Shown piece after piece: positions 25,120 to 33,419 of a stretch of DNA of 64,000 nt. A program made the translations under genes and the position numbers. The first letter of the stretch is position 1, and the number at the start of each line of letters is the position of its first letter. This DNA comes from Lentisphaera profundi (GTDB lineage Bacteria; Verrucomicrobiota; Lentisphaeria; Lentisphaerales; Lentisphaeraceae), in assembly GCF_028728065.1 (NCBI RefSeq), contig NZ_CP117811.1, positions 372,001-436,000 on the forward strand, given 5' to 3'. Below the pieces are notes generated by a model, which was given only the letters and a program-made list of their open reading frames with translations, was not told where the DNA came from and ran no database searches.

Positions 25120-28008
25120 ATGTCCGGGGATGATATAGATGTGAGTGTGGGTGATATGCCCACTATGAAGGGCAATGATCCGCCGGTGTCGATTGATGTC
25201 AGCTTAGATGATATGGCAACCATGCCAGGAGATAATCAAGAGAAGCTTGCCATTGTTGATCGCTATGAATTATTGGAAATGCTGGGACGCGGGGCTTTTG
25301 GCGCGGTCTTTTTGGCGCGAGATACAGTTTCGGATCAGCTCGTGGCATTAAAGACACTTCCTCCCGAGCTCAGTCACTCCGCCGAAGATCTAGAAGCCGT
25401 GCGCGAAAATTTTAAATTAGTCTCTGACCTGAGTCACCCTAATATTGCCCAACTTAAATTTTTACATCAAGTAGCCGAAGTGAACAGTTTACAGGGAGGC
25501 GTTCATATAGTTAGAGGTGAATACTTAGTGGTGATGGAATATATCGAGGGATCGACTCTAAGTTCATGGAAAAAGCAGTTTTCAGATAGAAAAGTTCCTA
25601 TTGAGAAAGCCCTCGATATTTGTACACAAGTAGCCGCAGCTCTAGATTATGCACATGGGAAACAAATCATTCACCGGGATATCAAGCCCGGTAATATAAT
25701 GATTGAGGCAGATGGCCAGGTTCAAGTGCTCGACTTTGGTTTGGCGGCAGAAGTACGTAGCTCCATGAGTCGCCTGAGTACAGAGACGGGGTCTACCTCG
25801 GGTACACGGCCGTATATGCCTCCTGAGCAGTTATTAGGGCAAGGACAAAATCACAGTGCAGATCAGTATGCACTAGCGGTGATGTTCTATGAACTTATTT
25901 CTGGGACGGTGCCCTTTTTGCCAGTATTTGAGAGTGGGGATATGCAGCTGATTTTAGCTGTAGTGCCTAGCCAAGCAGCAGTGCCGCTCGACGGACTCAG
26001 TAAAAAAGAAAATAGAGTCTTATTGAAAGCCCTGTCCAAAAATAAAAGTGATCGCTACCCATCCTGCATGGAATTCATGGAGGCCTTTGCGGGCGGAAAA
26101 ATCAAAAAAGTGCGCTCGCCGCAAAAGAAAAAAGGCAAGATCCCGATGATGGTGGCTTTTGTCGTTTTACTTACGCTTTTCTTTGCTTGGTGGGGTGTTG
26201 ATGTAAAACAAAATAAACCTATAGAAATTACGAATGAAAATTCAGGGATAAATGAAGATTTAATTCGCTCTAATGATCAGCAAGAGCGGGCGGTAGAAGT
26301 CAAAGATGAAAAGCAGGACAAGCTTAGGGAGCTTTTGCGCTTAGCGCAAAGTGCCTACGATGCTAATCAGTGGGTAGAGGCCAATGGCTTTGCTCAAAAA
26401 GTTTTAGCCTTGGATCCCCAAAATAATCAAGCTAAGCAAATTCAGCAAAAAGTAGCCGATCAAATGGGGATGAATCAAGTGGTGCCAGTGAAATCGCGAG
26501 CGGAAGTTCTCTACGAGCAAGTCATCAATAGCCGTGAGATAGATAGCTCCGATGGTTTTGCTAGTCGACTAATGGAACTCCGCTCCAAATCGAAGATGGC
26601 TAAGACTTATTTAGAAGTGAAAAATTATGCTAAGGCCGTGAGTGCTTACCAAGATTTAGAGTTTTCAGTTAAGGACTATATCAAAAGCGATCTTGAACGA
26701 GATGCACTAAAATTAAAAATCGCGAAGATGAGTCAACTAAATACAGGCTTATCGAATTTTGGCGTAGTGGAATTTGATGAAGCCAAGGCAGCCGTAAAAA
26801 TAGCTGAACGCTCTTTGCCAAAAGGTGATTTTGCGATAAGTACAAAGCTTTACCAAGCAGCAGAACAAAAAATCATCAGTGCGAACCAAGTGGCAAAAAA
26901 AGCCTATGAAAAAGATGAAGCTCAGCGAAAGTTAGTCGCAGAAGCGACGCGTGTGCAGTCTCAAGTACCGCAGTTATTATCCCAGCACCAGACATGGCTA
27001 GGTTATGATGAATCTAAAGAAGCCTACGCTAAAGCAAGGCAGGCCTATAGCTCAAAAAACTATGTCGAGGCAATAAAACTTTATGGCTTGTATGCAAATA
27101 AATTTAAGGCTATGAAATCCGATCTAAGCCCACAAGTACAAAAGTATTTATCGAGGGGCATGAAAGTCGTTAAAAATGCGACTTATAGCTCATTAAATGG
27201 TTTGGCTGCGGGTAGTGCCGAAATGCAATTGCGCCAAAAAGAATGGGTTGCCAAGGGTTGGCCCCTAGAATTAGAATTGGCAAAGACAGGTCTGCGTTTT
27301 CGCTTGGTTCCACCAGGAGACTTCATGATGGGGAGTCCACGTAAGGAAGAAGGGCGAGATGCAGATGAAGCTCAAAAGCAAGTGACGATTTCGAAGCCTT
27401 ATTATCTGATGAAGACTGAAATCACTCAGGCTCAATGGACGAAAATCATGGGTAAAAATCCCAGTTATTTTAAAAATGCGGGCTCCAATGCTCCTGTAGA
27501 AAGTATTAGCTGGGAAGATTGCCAAAACTTTATAAGAAGACTGTCCTCTTATGAAGGTGCGATCAACATTTCCTTGCCAAGTAAAGCTCAGTGGGAATAT
27601 GCCTGTCGTGCGGCGACTAAAAGTTCAATTTATAATGGCAACATGAAAATACATGGTGAGCGTAATGCACCGCTATTAGATGAAATAGCCTGGTACGGGG
27701 GTAATAGTGGAGTTACTTATGCAGGAGCTTATGATAGTAGCTATTGGAAAGAGAAGCAATACGATCACAGTCGGGCGGGTACTCACCCCGTTGCGCTAAA
27801 AATGGCAAACGCTTTAGGCATGTACGATATGCAGGGCAATGTATGGGAATGGTGTGCAGATTGGTACAATAGTGATCGTCAAAACAGAGTTTATCGTGGT
27901 GGTAGCTGGAACGATGATGCCCAGGACTGTCGTTCGGCGAATGGCTACGGCTATTCACCCGGACAAAAGACCTACGACCTTGGGGCTCGCCTGGCTTTGA
28001 GTCATTAA
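25120..28008 (+). CDS. Ser/Thr kinase with coiled-coil/TPR linker and SUMF1/FGE-like domain
   Basis: A 963-residue receptor kinase. Residues 5-40 hold two copies of an acidic motif, DVSVGDMPTMKGN and DVSLDDMATMPGD. The kinase domain (about 48-330) has GRGAFGAVFLA, Lys78, HRDIKPGN (185-192), DFG (205-207) and PPE. One membrane helix (about 345-362) is followed by a helical region with TPR-like repeats (about 395-680). The SUMF1-like domain (about 720-960) has LPSKAQWEYACRAA, QGNVWEWCADW and GGSWNDDAQDC. As in the previous kinase only the second FGE cysteine position is present. The start at 25120 has GGGGAG five bases upstream. Third and last gene of unit B. Confidence 0.92.
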   Translation: MSGDDIDVSVGDMPTMKGNDPPVSIDVSLDDMATMPGDNQEKLAIVDRYELLEMLGRGAFGAVFLARDTVSDQLVALKTLPPELSHSAEDLEAVRENFKLVSDLSHPNIAQLKFLHQVAEVNSLQGGVHIVRGEYLVVMEYIEGSTLSSWKKQFSDRKVPIEKALDICTQVAAALDYAHGKQIIHRDIKPGNIMIEADGQVQVLDFGLAAEVRSSMSRLSTETGSTSGTRPYMPPEQLLGQGQNHSADQYALAVMFYELISGTVPFLPVFESGDMQLILAVVPSQAAVPLDGLSKKENRVLLKALSKNKSDRYPSCMEFMEAFAGGKIKKVRSPQKKKGKIPMMVAFVVLLTLFFAWWGVDVKQNKPIEITNENSGINEDLIRSNDQQERAVEVKDEKQDKLRELLRLAQSAYDANQWVEANGFAQKVLALDPQNNQAKQIQQKVADQMGMNQVVPVKSRAEVLYEQVINSREIDSSDGFASRLMELRSKSKMAKTYLEVKNYAKAVSAYQDLEFSVKDYIKSDLERDALKLKIAKMSQLNTGLSNFGVVEFDEAKAAVKIAERSLPKGDFAISTKLYQAAEQKIISANQVAKKAYEKDEAQRKLVAEATRVQSQVPQLLSQHQTWLGYDESKEAYAKARQAYSSKNYVEAIKLYGLYANKFKAMKSDLSPQVQKYLSRGMKVVKNATYSSLNGLAAGSAEMQLRQKEWVAKGWPLELELAKTGLRFRLVPPGDFMMGSPRKEEGRDADEAQKQVTISKPYYLMKTEITQAQWTKIMGKNPSYFKNAGSNAPVESISWEDCQNFIRRLSSYEGAINISLPSKAQWEYACRAATKSSIYNGNMKIHGERNAPLLDEIAWYGGNSGVTYAGAYDSSYWKEKQYDHSRAGTHPVALKMANALGMYDMQGNVWEWCADWYNSDRQNRVYRGGSWNDDAQDCRSANGYGYSPGQKTYDLGARLALSH

Positions 28009-28377
28009 TATTGATTTATGAAAGAGCTAAAACGGCGAAGTAATAGCTGTTTATAAGGGGGGATGAGTCCCCGTATAATAACAGCACGAACAAATGTAAG
28101 TTCTTATGATAAATGCGGGCGAGACGCCCGCGCTCCCAGGCAAGACGTTTCTTGTGAATTTAATGGATATGGCCGAAAAGTAGCTTAAAAATCCGCTTTG
28201 ATACAAGTCTCCAAAATCCCAAAAAAGTGCTTTCCTCCAATGAGTTATGAGGAACTTAATAGCATTGTTGGGGCAGAGTCCCATATGTACTAAAAGCTAT
28301 AAATACCTCCGGCGGGCGGAGATCCTCCGCGGGCGGACTAGCTTCGCAAAAAAAACTAAAATTTCTGAAGGTCCCTA
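28009..28377. repeat. Non-coding stretch with GC-rich palindromes
   Basis: Between the last kinase and the IS66 element I see no gene. It contains GGGGATGAGTCCCC (near 28060), the perfect hairpin GCGGGCG-AGA-CGCCCGC (28115-28131) followed by CGCTCCCAGG, and a repeated GGCGGGCGGA / GCGGGCGGA block (28311-28337). These resemble small dispersed palindromic elements and the insert at 22536. Confidence 0.5.
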
Positions 28378-28385
28378 GCATTAAG
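28378..28385. repeat. Target-site duplication of the IS66 element, left copy
   Basis: GCATTAAG, directly repeated at 30339-30346 on the other side of the element. Eight bases is the length typical of IS66 insertion. Confidence 0.9.
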
Positions 28386-28434
28386 GTAAGCGTCAATTGA
28401 GCTGAATATTTGAATGCCTATTTCGAAAAAAAGT

Positions 28435-29922
28435 CTATTTCTTCCAGTTTTGTGGTAGGAGTTCCATTAAATTTTCTTTTGGGTGATCAATGATTCTCCT
28501 GAGCACATCCTCTAAGTATTCTTTTGGATTGATACCCAGCTTACGACAAGTCTGGATTAAGGAGATGATATTGGCAGCCGCTTGGCCGCCTTTTTCACTG
28601 CCGAAGAAAAGCCAGTTTTTTCTACCAATAGTAAGCGGACGAATAGCGCGTTCACTCACATTGTTATCTATGCGAGCATCCGGATAAGCAAGAAAAGCTT
28701 TAAATGCTTCTTGCCGTTTAAGTAGGTACTCCATTGCCGTTTTGAGTTTGCCTTTGGGCTCACATGCTTTGTAGTAATGATCTTGAATCGTCTTTAATAG
28801 AGCTTCAACAAAAGGCTTTGTTTTCCTATTGCGAAAGCTCTGTCGCTTTGCCGAAGTACCAAGCGCCCAAGCATCCTGTTCGAGTTCAAAGAGCTTATCC
28901 ATCAAAATAAGCACTTGTTTACAGAATTCGTTTGGATTGGGTGTGTCAAAAAACTTACGCCTGGCATGAGCCCAGCAAGCCTGCCAATCGATACCATCAA
29001 GCTTATCCATTTTTTCATACGCAGCAAAAGCATCGGCATGAAAAACTCCTTGAAAGTCTTTCATTCGATCTAATGTATGGGAGTGTGAACGGTCTTTGGT
29101 GAATTCGAACCAAACGAGAGGAGGGTCTGGACCATCGCCGCCGACATAAACCCAAATCCGACCTTCTTGAAGCTTACCTTTACCTTTTGTTTGAAGCTTA
29201 ACAGGGCTGTCATCTGTAAAAACTCTTGATGAGTTTAAAATTTGATCTCGTAATAAATCACCTAAAGGTTGGAGAGTTTTTCCTAACTGGAGAACCCAGT
29301 TGGAAAGCGTTTGTCGCGCAATAGTAAGTCCATCTCGTTTGAATTGCTCTTCGATACGATAAAGAGGTAAATGGTCGGCATATTTTGAAATGAGTATATG
29401 TGACAACAAGCTCACATCAGCACGACAGCCTGTTATCGGATGGCTGGGAACTAGAGCGGAGATAACTCCTGCCTTGGGCTTATTTGGAATATTGTATTTA
29501 CGTACACGAGTCTCTATGACTTTGTAACGACCATGAACATAAACAAGTTTTTCTGATGTATCGAATCCCATGAGTTTCAGTTCTACACCAGTTATGGGAT
29601 CAACTTTTTCATCTTCGGGCAAATCAATGATTTTAATTTCGCGTTCAGCATTCTCAGGGAAATTGAAATGCGTAAAGGGCTTGCGTTTCTTCTTCTTTTT
29701 TAGGGTATTTACTTTGGGTTCTTCATCTCTTTCTGGTGAATTTGAATCGCCCAGATCCTTAAGGTATTCAGTCCACTCAGGAAAAGTATCTGAGTTATCA
29801 AAGACTACAGTCTCTTTTTTACGACCATACAGCTGGGCTTTTAGATAGGTGTTTTCCTCTTCTAAAAACACAACTTTTTTGGTGAGGTCTGAGATAGTTT
29901 TAGTCATGAAATAATATAGCAT
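28435..29922 (-). CDS. tnpC: IS66 transposase TnpC
   Basis: A 495-residue DDE transposase. An N-terminal coiled coil (TKKVVFLEEENTYLKAQL) leads to an IS66-type DNA-binding middle and a catalytic core. The core has acids in FTDDSPV and VFHADAFAAY and the conserved NNVSERAIRPLTIGRKNWLF, then the C-terminal GINPKEYLEDVL. An ATG five codons in (29907) is an equally possible start. No frameshift or stop, so likely active. Confidence 0.93.
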   Translation of the reverse strand: MLYYFMTKTISDLTKKVVFLEEENTYLKAQLYGRKKETVVFDNSDTFPEWTEYLKDLGDSNSPERDEEPKVNTLKKKKKRKPFTHFNFPENAEREIKIIDLPEDEKVDPITGVELKLMGFDTSEKLVYVHGRYKVIETRVRKYNIPNKPKAGVISALVPSHPITGCRADVSLLSHILISKYADHLPLYRIEEQFKRDGLTIARQTLSNWVLQLGKTLQPLGDLLRDQILNSSRVFTDDSPVKLQTKGKGKLQEGRIWVYVGGDGPDPPLVWFEFTKDRSHSHTLDRMKDFQGVFHADAFAAYEKMDKLDGIDWQACWAHARRKFFDTPNPNEFCKQVLILMDKLFELEQDAWALGTSAKRQSFRNRKTKPFVEALLKTIQDHYYKACEPKGKLKTAMEYLLKRQEAFKAFLAYPDARIDNNVSERAIRPLTIGRKNWLFFGSEKGGQAAANIISLIQTCRKLGINPKEYLEDVLRRIIDHPKENLMELLPQNWKK

Positions 29923-29953
29923 AACCCCATGATTTTTCAGCTATAAAACCAGG

Positions 29954-30265
29954 CTATTTGATCTTAAAATAGGCCCCTTTACAGCAGTGGATCATTAGCA
30001 GAAATTCCCGAAAACTAAGCTCAGTTTTAGCTTCGGACATGTCGCTAAAAGTTCCGCGCTCCAACTGTTTATTGAAAATACAAAAACCACCTTCATCCCA
30101 GTAGAGACCTTTCAATAAATTACGCCGTCGATTTATGAAAAGGTAGACATCTCCTGCAAAGAGATTTTCCAGATTACTTAACGCGGTTAAGCCATTGAAG
30201 CCTTTGCGGAGGTTCACGGGTTCGGGATGTAGTTTTAACTTACGATCTTTAAAATATTCTAACAT
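29954..30265 (-). CDS. tnpB: IS66 accessory protein TnpB (Orf2)
   Basis: A 103-residue protein with the family core VNLRKGFNGL, DVYLFINRRRNLLKGLYWDEGGFCIFNKQLERG. TnpB is needed for IS66 transposition in studied members, though its exact role is unclear. A GGAG lies about five bases before the ATG. It is transcribed first, 31 bases before tnpC. Confidence 0.92.
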   Translation of the reverse strand: MLEYFKDRKLKLHPEPVNLRKGFNGLTALSNLENLFAGDVYLFINRRRNLLKGLYWDEGGFCIFNKQLERGTFSDMSEAKTELSFREFLLMIHCCKGAYFKIK

Positions 30266-30338
30266 TGTATCTCCTGGGGTAAGCCCAGACTCTAATTCAA
30301 CTACTCTCCCTCGGGATATGGTTCAAATTGCCCTTTAC

Positions 30339-30346
30339 GCATTAAG
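30339..30346. repeat. Target-site duplication of the IS66 element, right copy
   Basis: GCATTAAG, identical to 28378-28385. Joining the two copies restores the pre-insertion sequence, which continues into the end of the sigma-FHA gene. Confidence 0.9.
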
Positions 30347-30350
30347 GAGC

Positions 30351-31541
30351 TTATGCTCCAATAAAAACAAAAAGAGCTTGGGAAAGTTGGATGATGTCGC
30401 CACTTTTTAAGTAGGCGGAATGACTCTGCTCACCATTAATGAAAGTTCCATTCGTACTATTTTCATCTTTGATTTGTATGCCATTATCATTAGAAGTAAT
30501 GGAAGCGTGAAGGCCAGAGACAGAAGATTCATTAACTTTAAAAGTATCTGGTCCTTGGATATTAGAGCCGAGTAAAACTTTCTCGCCCAAGTTGATCCAT
30601 TGGTAGCCATCTTGATCACAGTGTAATAAAGCCGCTTCTTTAAAGGGTTTTCTAGGGGCTTTTTGAAGAACTTGGTGAATATATTTTAATTGCTGTGTGA
30701 GTTTTTCTGGTGCGAGATTTAAAACAGTCGTGCCCCTCAGAGAGCGTCTTTGATAAATACATTCAGCCAGTAGATTTTTGAGACCTTTGGTTTTTGTTCC
30801 GGGTTCATTTTTGAGCCTTTGGTCAATTAACTGTCCTAGGCTATAGGAACTTTCTTCTTCAATTAATTGTAGCTCACGATCTCCTAAATTATTGATCACG
30901 GAGATGAATTCTAGTTCCAATTTATTAAGAAAACGAGTGCGGTGTTGATAGACCGAGTCAACACTAATTTGGAGTGTGTTTGAGACGTCCTGTACACTTA
31001 AGCCATCTAAAACATACATCGTGAAGGCTTTGTAGTGGGTAGGATCCATATCTTTGTATAATTGACGCATGGCCTGTGAAAGAATGCTCTGAAGCCAGAT
31101 TAAGTCATCGTTTGCGCCCATTGCATCTGGATGAAGTTCGGGGACTTGATCTAAGTCGGCATATACGGCAGCATCGGACTGACTGATATCACGGACTTGG
31201 TTCTTGTTGTCGTGATAATCCTTTTGAGAACGAATATCCCGTTGCTTGGTTTCGCGGCGAAAGGCATCAATGGCGCGGCGTTTGACTAAGGTCTTTAGCC
31301 AAGGACGGAATTTGCCTTTTGTCTGGTCGTAATTAAAGTTTTTACACAAGTCAATGCATACTTCTTGAAAGACTTCTTGAGCGAGGCTCGGGTTACAGCC
31401 GCAGCGACGCGCCCAGCCATTGACAACTTCCCAGTAAAACTCGGTAAATTCCTCCCATACAGAAAAATCGTCTTGTTTTTGCAAACGCAAAATCATGGTC
31501 TGTTGGGTCATTTTCAAATCTTTACTCATGAAGGAAATCAT
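30351..31541 (-). CDS. ECF-like sigma factor fused to a C-terminal FHA domain
   Basis: A 396-residue transcription factor. The N-terminal half follows the planctomycete-type sigma plan. Region 2 is WEEFTEFYWEVVNGWARRCG...AQEVFQEV (about 25-75) and region 4 (about 165-220) has a helix-turn-helix, LSVQDVSNTLQISVDSVYQHR. A helical linker leads to an FHA domain (about 310-396) with VSGLHASI and ENSTNGTFING. The phosphate-binding Arg of the FHA GR motif is Ser here (LLGSNIQG), so phosphopeptide binding may be weakened. It probably shares transcription with the transporter gene whose stop is adjacent; alternative starts at 31529 or 31511 are possible. Before the IS66 insertion it ended about 0.37 kb from the kinase island, making it a candidate regulator of it. 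Confidence 0.85.
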   Translation of the reverse strand: MISFMSKDLKMTQQTMILRLQKQDDFSVWEEFTEFYWEVVNGWARRCGCNPSLAQEVFQEVCIDLCKNFNYDQTKGKFRPWLKTLVKRRAIDAFRRETKQRDIRSQKDYHDNKNQVRDISQSDAAVYADLDQVPELHPDAMGANDDLIWLQSILSQAMRQLYKDMDPTHYKAFTMYVLDGLSVQDVSNTLQISVDSVYQHRTRFLNKLELEFISVINNLGDRELQLIEEESSYSLGQLIDQRLKNEPGTKTKGLKNLLAECIYQRRSLRGTTVLNLAPEKLTQQLKYIHQVLQKAPRKPFKEAALLHCDQDGYQWINLGEKVLLGSNIQGPDTFKVNESSVSGLHASITSNDNGIQIKDENSTNGTFINGEQSHSAYLKSGDIIQLSQALFVFIGA

Positions 31542-33419
31542 TTAGAATTTGAAGAAGTGAGGGATAATTAGTGAAGCACAAGAGATGACTAATAAGGAGA
31601 GAGGAAGACCACTTTTTAGGTAATCAGTGAATTTATAATTGCCAGGTGCGTATACCATCATATTCGTTTGGTAGCCGATAGGAGTCGCAAAGGATGCTGA
31701 GCCCGCAATGGCTAAGCCAATGACGAAAGGTAGTGGAGAAACATTCATCGAGTTAGCCACGTCAACCACGATGGGGAAAGTTAGGGCTACGGCGGCTGTG
31801 TTGGTAATGAGTTCAGTCAATACCCAAGTGAATAAGCAGCATAAGAGCAAAGCAACTTGAGGATTATCTGCAGGGATAAGGAAAGTGAGGCTATGAGCGA
31901 TTTGGGCGGCGGCACCACTGGTTTCTAGACCGACGGAGAGACCGAGTGCGGCTCCAATGACAACGAGGATATTGAGGTCGATAGCTTTTAGTGGAGAAGC
32001 TTGAAGGTCCTTTTGAAGAGCAATCATGATAAGTGAAGCTAAGAGAGCGGAAGTCATGATATTTATGATGCCAAGAGCCGGCAAGGCCGACATAAAAAAA
32101 GTAATGATGAGAGGGTATATAGGTGGCTTCACAGAAGTTTTTTCGGTGTTTTCAACTTCGGATAAAATAGTGAATTCAGAACTATTTTTCCAGAAGTCGA
32201 CAAAAGTAGGGCGTGCAGCAATGAGTAGGGTATCACTTGCTTTTAGTTTCGTTTGAAAGAAATTGGCGAGGTCTTGCGAGCCACGGTGCAGGGAGATTAC
32301 GGCAGCCATATAGCGTTGGCGGAACCAGATTTGCTCAATACTTTTTCCCGTTAAGGCGGAATTTTGTGGAATCATTAATTCATAAAGTTGGTACTCTTCA
32401 TTATCGGAATCGAGATCAACTGGGATGAGGCCGGGGATGTTTTGTAGCTCATCCATGTGAGACTTTTCACCTGAGAAAGTGAGGATGTCACCACAGAGAA
32501 GAATCCAGTTACGAATATTGGTGTTAGCAGTGTTTCCCGAAGGACGACTGGCACTCATAATTACGAGACCATCAATGTGCTGAAGGTTGGTGTCTTTGAC
32601 GCGTTTGCCATCGACAGGACTTACTGGGCTTACTTTCATTTTCATGATATAAGTACGAATTTGTTCCTTATCGTGACTCTCATTTTTTGGGAGTAATTGA
32701 ATGGCAAAAAAGACAATCCAAATCACACCTAAGATTAAACAGAAGATAGCAATAGGAGTAAGGGTAAACATACCGAGGCCTTGATGGAGTTCCGGAATGT
32801 CGGACTGTTGCATTTTCCCATGAACAATAAGGTTAGTCGATGTGCCAATGAGTGTGCACATGCCACCTAAAGTAGTGAAGAATACCATGGGTAGTAATAG
32901 CCTAGAAGGGGAGATCGTATGTTGGTTAGCCCAGCGCTTGATAGCGGGGATGAACATCGCCACAACGGGAGTGTTGTTCATAAAAGCTGATAGAGGAGTG
33001 ACGACCACGGCAATTCTGAGTGCGGCCTTTTTTTCGTTGGTTTCATTATTGAGGATTTTTTGGGAAGCATATTCGAGCCAGCCGCTATTACGAACACCTT
33101 CGGCAACAATGAAGAGTGCACCCACAGTAATCAGTGTGGGTGAACTAAAGCCAGAGAGGAGTTGTCCGCTGTAATCAATAAGTTGTTCTTTATCCATGCC
33201 GCGTTGGTGGCCATGGATGGCGGAACCTAGGAGTAGGAAAGTGAAACTTCCTCCCGCACAAACAGATGGCTGTGCAACATCTTTAAAGATAGAGAGGAAC
33301 ATGAGTCCAGTTAGGAGCATGGTGAAAGTTGCAAAGGAATAGAGATTCATCGAGAACATGGCGACTAGAGCAATGCCAGGAAAAATCAGGTAAGTACAAA
33401 TAGGGCTGGGTTTATTCAC
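31542..33419 (-). CDS. DASS/SLC13-type anion transporter with TrkA-C (RCK-C) domains
   Basis: A 625-residue permease with about eleven membrane helices split by a cytoplasmic insert (about 215-415). The insert holds two RCK-C-like domains, with YELMIPQNSALTGKSIEQIW and DTLLIAARP in the second. The family signatures NNTPVVAMFIP and, near the C-terminus, ELITNTAAVALTFPI and SFATPIGYQTN are present. Such SLC13-type proteins move sulfate or dicarboxylates with sodium. Given the sulfatase in the window, sulfate is a fair guess. The start overlaps the flavoprotein gene by eight bases. Confidence 0.88.
   Translation of the reverse strand: MNKPSPICTYLIFPGIALVAMFSMNLYSFATFTMLLTGLMFLSIFKDVAQPSVCAGGSFTFLLLGSAIHGHQRGMDKEQLIDYSGQLLSGFSSPTLITVGALFIVAEGVRNSGWLEYASQKILNNETNEKKAALRIAVVVTPLSAFMNNTPVVAMFIPAIKRWANQHTISPSRLLLPMVFFTTLGGMCTLIGTSTNLIVHGKMQQSDIPELHQGLGMFTLTPIAIFCLILGVIWIVFFAIQLLPKNESHDKEQIRTYIMKMKVSPVSPVDGKRVKDTNLQHIDGLVIMSASRPSGNTANTNIRNWILLCGDILTFSGEKSHMDELQNIPGLIPVDLDSDNEEYQLYELMIPQNSALTGKSIEQIWFRQRYMAAVISLHRGSQDLANFFQTKLKASDTLLIAARPTFVDFWKNSSEFTILSEVENTEKTSVKPPIYPLIITFFMSALPALGIINIMTSALLASLIMIALQKDLQASPLKAIDLNILVVIGAALGLSVGLETSGAAAQIAHSLTFLIPADNPQVALLLCCLFTWVLTELITNTAAVALTFPIVVDVANSMNVSPLPFVIGLAIAGSASFATPIGYQTNMMVYAPGNYKFTDYLKSGLPLSLLVISCASLIIPHFFKF

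Larger units (their letters stand above)
28386..30338 (-). mobile_element. IS66-family insertion sequence, two-gene form, 1953 bp
   Basis: The element is bounded by perfect 8-bp direct repeats (GCATTAAG). Its ends are imperfect inverted repeats: GTAAGCGTCAATTGAGC at the left and, read inward from the right, GTAAAGGGCAATTTGAACC. It encodes TnpB (29954-30265) and TnpC (28435-29922) in that order on the minus strand; there is no room for tnpA. Both genes are intact and the target duplication is perfect, so insertion is recent. It landed five bases beyond the stop of the sigma-FHA gene and separates it from the kinase island. Confidence 0.93.

Noticed and set aside
23186-28008. SUMF1-kinases as the maturation enzymes of the sulfatase at 60226
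   Set aside because: Only one of two catalytic cysteine positions is kept and the domains face the periplasm after a membrane helix.
16222-28008. The island as a known defence system such as CBASS, Thoeris or type III CRISPR-linked caspase
   Set aside because: No cyclase, TIR, nuclease, gasdermin or CRISPR genes are present, and the caspase is exported.
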